Under the pieces are notes generated by a model. It was not told where the DNA came from. It saw only the letters and a program-made list of their open reading frames with translations, and made no database searches. Source: Przewalskia tangutica (lineage: Eukaryota; Streptophyta; Magnoliopsida; Solanales; Solanaceae). From it: a DNA stretch of 64,000 bases. Of this stretch, positions 59,876 to 64,000 are shown piece after piece (the stretch's first letter is position 1; each line of letters opens with the position of its first letter). A program made the position numbers and the translations under genes. The stretch lies in the NCBI GenBank assembly GCA_029844215.1, contig CM056730.1, positions 47,442,924 through 47,506,923 of the forward strand, in the 5' to 3' direction.

Positions 59876-62246
59876 TGTTACACCCCGTATTTCCAGAGTA
59901 TGTACGTAAGGGCGTACGTACAAAAGTTTAGCCTTAGTTAGGCATTAAGGACGAAAGTTGTGCACAACACACGAAAAGAATCGTTTTCCGACGTAACGTT
60001 TTCCAAAGCTTGCGTAGGGAAAATTCCGGCTATGTCATTAATAATTTTTGCGGATTTTTCCGAGAGATGAAATATTTTGGACCAACGGGAGGGTGACACT
60101 TGTCACCCTCAATGGACGGCAAAATGGGCAACTTGGACGATTTTTTTGTGGCTTTTTCTTTAGTCAAGGTTAGGTAGGATATTTGTGGAGTAGATGGATA
60201 AGGTGTACTTGCCCAAATCTCCACCCTACACTTGCATAGCACTTGGCTTTATCTTGGCCATTGGTTGGCCTTTGGTTGGCCTATAAATACTCCCCTAACT
60301 TGAAGGTTTTCTTCATCCATAAATCAATTCTCCAAGTCTTGAAAATCCTCCCCATCTCTTTGTAGTATTCTCGTCCAAGAGCCCTCCCCCGCCCCCTGGC
60401 GAAGGCCCTTGGCCGAATACCCCCCCCCCCCCTTGTAGAAGTTGCCTTCTAGTATAGTTACTATACCAAAATACCCTAGCCCAAATCCCTTATAGTAGTT
60501 AAGTAGAAGTTGTTAGAAACTTCTAAGGGTTTCTTGGAGCTATCGGAGCGTGCAATTAGGAGCTAAACCTTGCTCAGGATCGACATTTAACTTGGATAAT
60601 TTTTGGGCTTATCGAGGTAAATACTATTGTCCTTCTATTGTAATTGGATATTACATATAAGAATAGTTAAGACTTGAGTATAAGATATAGAAGAATATTA
60701 AAGAATAGAATTGAACTGTTATCACAGTAGAAGGGTATAAATGAAGAATAATTGAACTATACTTACATATGACTGTTTTTACAGTAGACTTGAGTAGCTT
60801 GACGGGTAGGGAAGTGCTGCCCAATTTTCCGTAGAATAGAGAACCCTCTGCTTAGAACTGTATACAAAATAGTCTAGACGTTGATAGACGTATCTGACTA
60901 TTATAGGTTGATTCTCTGCGCGACATATTCGACTTGGCGGTGGATTTCGTAAGGTATGTGATTCTTCCTATACTCTTGAGCATGATATTTTAAAATATAT
61001 ATATAGTACGGTAGACGTACGTGTGTTAACTGGACGTAGTTTTACGGCAATGTCTTTTGACTTAAGCCTGAATAATAAGAACCTTGAAGTATTTCAAAAG
61101 AATTATGAATCATTTTTAAAGAAGAGTAATACTTGGTTTTTAAACAGAAAACTTAAGAGTTATACTAGCTTTATGGGAAGTTAGGTATAACGACTTAAGA
61201 AAGATAAAAGGAACGGTTTTACTTGTTTGTTTATGAAAATCTTGTATTGACTTCTGCAAGTATAGTAAGATGGTTTGATAAGTAGACATGTTATGATACT
61301 ACGTGTGTTAATGTCTTGTGATGTTATTATTGTTGTGCTTACGTTGTTAAACGTTAAGACCGTTGTACTGTTATTATATCACATACCCCCTTGACTTGTT
61401 ATACCGAGGGCTTGCCACCCTTGATGCGGGTCTATACGGCCTATGCGGTCTGTGTGACTATGCGAGTGCGGGAGTTCGAGGATTGATCATTCCGGTGTTT
61501 TATCCGTCACGGGGATGCCTATGCGGTCGTGTGACTACGCGGTCTATTGAGACTATGCGGTGCGAGTCGAGGAGAATGCAGGGTTAGCTACCCCGTCGAG
61601 GAATACCTCATGCGGGTGCATGTGTGACCTATGCGGACTGCGAGTCGTGATTAGGCACGCATAATGATACTATGGGAGATTGTCCTTGCTTGATCATTCG
61701 CGGCCTAGAAAAGACACATTCTGATTTACCTATTATTGTTCTTGTTTGTGGCACTATGTGCAATTGAACTAATTGTATTTGCAAATGGTTTTAAATACTT
61801 TGATTTCATTTAAGTACTTTCTGATTTCACATACTTGGTACTGTTATCGACCTCCTTCTGGGTGCGTTCATGCCGCGGTAAGGGCAAGCAGTGCTAGATC
61901 CACATCCTTAGGATCTTTTGCTTTGGTGTCGGGAGCTCCATCTTCTAGGAGGCTCGACTTTTGGGTATGATCTCCCTGTTGTTGTATATAGTTTTGTACA
62001 TTCAGGTATGGCGGGGCCTGTCCGCCATAGTTGTTTATCTACTTAGAGTGCGTAGTCCTATTATACAGTTGGGATGTAATCGCTAAACTATGTTTATATA
62101 TATATGCGAAAGCGACATTTTCTCACATAAAAGCGTGTCTCATTTACAAGCTGTTTCATGTCTTGTTTTTATATTCCACCGATTACTCGATGTATGACTA
62201 CTTGGGTGCGGGTAAGGCACGATCCACGAACCGGGCAGTCGTGACA
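59876..62246 (+). repeat. K 5' LTR
   Basis: TGTTACACCCCG to CGTGACA, 2371 bp, the shortest iMet-type LTR here. TATAAATA is at 60282-60289, and the 'tatgcgg' array at about 61420-61640. A run of 12 C is near 60420. Confidence 0.87.
60282..60289 (+). promoter_or_regulatory. K LTR TATA box
   Basis: TATAAATA follows GGCCATTGGTTGGCC and GGTTGGCC, the CCAAT-type block of the other LTRs. Confidence 0.65.
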
Positions 62247-62250
62247 AAAG

Positions 62251-62339
62251 TGGTATCGAAGCGATTAATCCTCGGAAAGTGTCTACTGACCGTATCTAGT
62301 AAGTCTTGATTATCGGTGTGTTGCACCACACCAATAATC
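62251..62339 (+). other. K primer-binding site and leader hairpin
   Basis: The PBS is TGGTATCGAAGCGATTA (62251-62267). The hairpin at 62308-62339 keeps GATTAT/ATAATC and TGTG/CACA; the loop reads TTGCAC, two bases shorter. Confidence 0.65.
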
Positions 62340-62447
62340 GTGAGGCTATAGGATATTTAGGATTGGTTTTCATTCTTCTCATTACGAGATCGTGCCTTAG
62401 AGGTGTTATGAGTTGGACCCTCTAACGTATTCCTTTTACATGCGATT

Positions 62448-63560
62448 ATGCCTCGCGTAGGCAACCGAGAGAAGAAGGCAAGCGGCCGGAGGCGCTAGTA
62501 GGACAAGAGTCACGAGGGCTCGAGCCCGATCTATACAGACGGCGAGTTCCATGACGCGCCGGCCCAGAGAACCACGACCCGCCCCTCGGTCCACGGCACA
62601 GGGGCGGAGGTTAGTACAAGAGATGCTTGATGCTGGCGAGATCGTGGCGAACATGAGGATAAGTTTGAATCAGCGATACGATTCAGCAGATACTGCGTTC
62701 ACGAGATCGACGATTTGAGGCTACGGATTTTACGAGTTGTAGCCGCGAGTTCTACGGGTCGAGGCGAGGATGATCGCGAGGAGTTCATCCGTCGATTCTG
62801 AAGGATCATCACGGGTGATCAAGGCTTCAGAGACCGAATCCGTGATCTTCGGTTCGCATCGGCTGCGTGATACCGCAGTCGATTGGTTTGATTCGTGGGA
62901 GCTTTCCCGGGGAGAGCATGCGCCTCCAGCAGTATGGGATGAGTTTTTGGAGGCTTTTCTCACGTACTTCTTGCCTCCGCAGACGAGAGACGCGGGCGAC
63001 GATTTTATTCTTGCGAGGCGAGAGAGGGCGCGATTAGGAGTACAATGTCGAGTTCGATTCTTTGGCTCGATATGTCCCTGCATTGGTAGCGGATATGGAG
63101 GACAGGGTGCATCGCTACGTCACCGGGCTAGATGATTATATGGCCGAGTCTTGTGTGGGTGTGGCTCTTCAGCCAGGCATGGACATTACCGTATGCGAGC
63201 TCATGCACTTGGATGCGAGGCGTAGAGACAAGCGGGTCGGCGGATATCGGCCAGCGAGAAGAAGGCCAAGACGGTCGGTTCTTTTGGTAGTTCTCGGGGT
63301 GGACGGCCTCAGCAGACGTCTAGATTTGCACCACAGCCAGCTCAGAGCACTCCTACATCATTTTCGATACAGCCAGAGCATTCGGGGCGGTCGGGGCCCG
63401 GGACTTGGACTTCGTGGTAGCAAAGTGCTAACCGATCAAGTCCGCTCGGTGTGTCCGTTGTGGTAGATTCCATTCGAGGAGCGTAGTACTGCCGGGAGCT
63501 TGCTACACTTGTGGCGGCAGGTCATTATGCGAGTCATCGACTGCAGGCGCGGCAGGGTAA
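62448..63560 (+). pseudogene. gag: K gag polyprotein, frame-broken
   Basis: ATG at 62448 (MPRV..). The core at 62770-63200 reads VIKASETESVIFGSHRLRD, TAVDWFDSWELSRGE and AVWDEFLEAFLTYFLPPQT, then in another frame ARYVPALVADMEDRVHRYV and GVALQPGMDI. The linker lies at 63230-63420 and a knuckle region at about 63450-63530 (CVRCGRFH.. and ACYTCG..). Frames change near 62990-63060, and again in the linker. The domain order is complete, so the element may be intact under the noise. Confidence 0.78.
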
Positions 63561-63664
63561 GTCGACGCCGAGTGCATTTTGGTCTTCATCCCTCTGATTA
63601 CGCCCGGGCGAGGTACTCGTGGACGGCGGTCAGTCGCGGTCGTGGCGCGGGTCCCAGTTCTAGC

Positions 63665-64000
63665 GGTCCTCAGAACCGCATTTATGCCTTGTCCAGCCGG
63701 CAGGACCAGGAGGCGTCGCCTGACGTCGTCACAGGTACCTTATCAGTTTCTGGATTCGATGTGTATGCCTTGATAGATCCGGGTTCTACTATGTCCTATA
63801 TATCTCCCCTTATTGCTAGTAGAATAGGGATAGAGCCTGAGTCCATAGACCCTTTCGAGGTAGCTACGCCAGTGGGTGATTCGGTGGTAGCTCGGCGGGT
63901 ATATAGGGCTTGTCCAGTGACCATATACAGTCGTCAGACCCTAGCCGACTTGATAGAGTTGGACATGACTGATTTCGATGTGATCATGGGCATGGATTGG
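63665..64000 (+). CDS. pro: K aspartic protease, 3' end beyond window
   Basis: One frame is open from 63665 to the last base (112 codons). It starts GPQNRIYALSSRQDQEASPD, then VVTGTLSVSGFDVYALIDPG with the active-site DPGST at about 63776-63790, then YISPLIASRIGIEPES, VYRACPV and DMTDFDVIMGMDW at the edge. It is a retropepsin-like protease that processes Gag-Pol. The DPGST form in place of DSGA/DTGA is shared by D and E. The start of the pol frame is not defined, since Gag and protease may be one fusion. RT should follow outside the window. Confidence 0.85.

Larger units (their letters stand above)
59876..64000 (+). mobile_element. K: LTR retrotransposon with gag and protease, runs off window
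   Basis: It comprises 5' LTR 59876-62246, PBS 62251, leader hairpin 62308-62339, gag 62448-63560 and protease to 64000. The left target duplication would be GGGCA (59871-59875); the right one is beyond the window. It is the best candidate here for an autonomous partner, since protease continues open to the last base. Confidence 0.85.

Noticed and set aside
59564..59931. Repeat proteins of 19-residue units on both strands
   Set aside because: The 57-bp array is divisible by three and stays open on both strands. It is LTR minisatellite DNA.
1..64000. tRNA, rRNA or host protein-coding gene
   Set aside because: I looked for exon-like conserved frames and cloverleaf or rRNA words and saw none; tRNA-like words are the PBS sites only.

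Overview
This window is a block of plant intergenic DNA made almost entirely of LTR retrotransposons nested inside one another. I found no host gene, rRNA, tRNA or CRISPR array. The coding remnants (Gag core, CCHC zinc knuckle, aspartic protease, RT, RNase H, integrase) are Ty3/gypsy type and most resemble the Tekay/Del chromovirus lineage. LTRs start TGTTATACCCC or TGTTACACCCC, end CGTGACA or CGTTACA, run about 2.4-3.8 kb, and are followed by an initiator-Met tRNA type primer-binding site (PBS, TGGTATCAGAGC). This suggests a flowering plant with a large, repeat-rich genome. An asterid or Solanaceae-like plant is a guess from general resemblance, not shown here.

Layout (names are mine). The oldest layer is B1 (+): 5' LTR part 34643-36310, PBS, leader and gag to 37056, and 3' LTR part 58712-59875. 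Into its 5' LTR went D (-), whose pieces are 8746-10068 (gag-protease), 18754-18840 (gag), 28252-28515 (gag start, leader, PBS) and LTR 28516-30189 plus 33556-34642. D is interrupted by R2 (LTR 6155-8745, itself split by R1, 1-6154), by B2 (10074-18748, complete, TSD GTCTC), by F (18841-28251) and by solo LTR I (30190-33550, TSD TGTAA). Into B1's 3' LTR went T (-), a Tat/Ogre-like element (leader 55381-56282, LTR 56283-58711), and K (+, 59876 to the window end). T is interrupted by E (-; pol-gag 37057-40266, gag start and leader 52291-52905, LTR 52906-55380). E's gag holds solo LTR H (40267-42272 plus 50904-52290), and H holds complete element G (42273-50898, TSD CATAC). The deepest stack is B1 > T > E > H > G.

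The elements form a community. D, E and K carry protease and, in E, RT, RNase H and integrase. R1, F and G keep gag but lost pol at what looks like the same junction (TR-GAG-like). B2 has no coding sequence between two 3.7-kb LTRs (LARD-like). Coding and non-coding members share PBS, leader and LTR tips, so the pol-less ones could be mobilised by a pol-bearing partner. Conserved non-coding structures include a leader hairpin with a GTGCAC loop, an 8-bp hairpin before the polypurine tract, hairpins at the LTR 3' tip with apparent covariation, and a 17-bp inverted repeat in the LTR body. Each LTR subfamily has its own minisatellite at one fixed position.

The base sequence looks noisy in a patterned way. 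Copies that agree closely in AT-rich stretches disagree mainly at CAG, CTG and CCGG sites by small indels. This fits basecalling error at CHG-methylated cytosines, so many gag frame breaks here may be technical and not biological.
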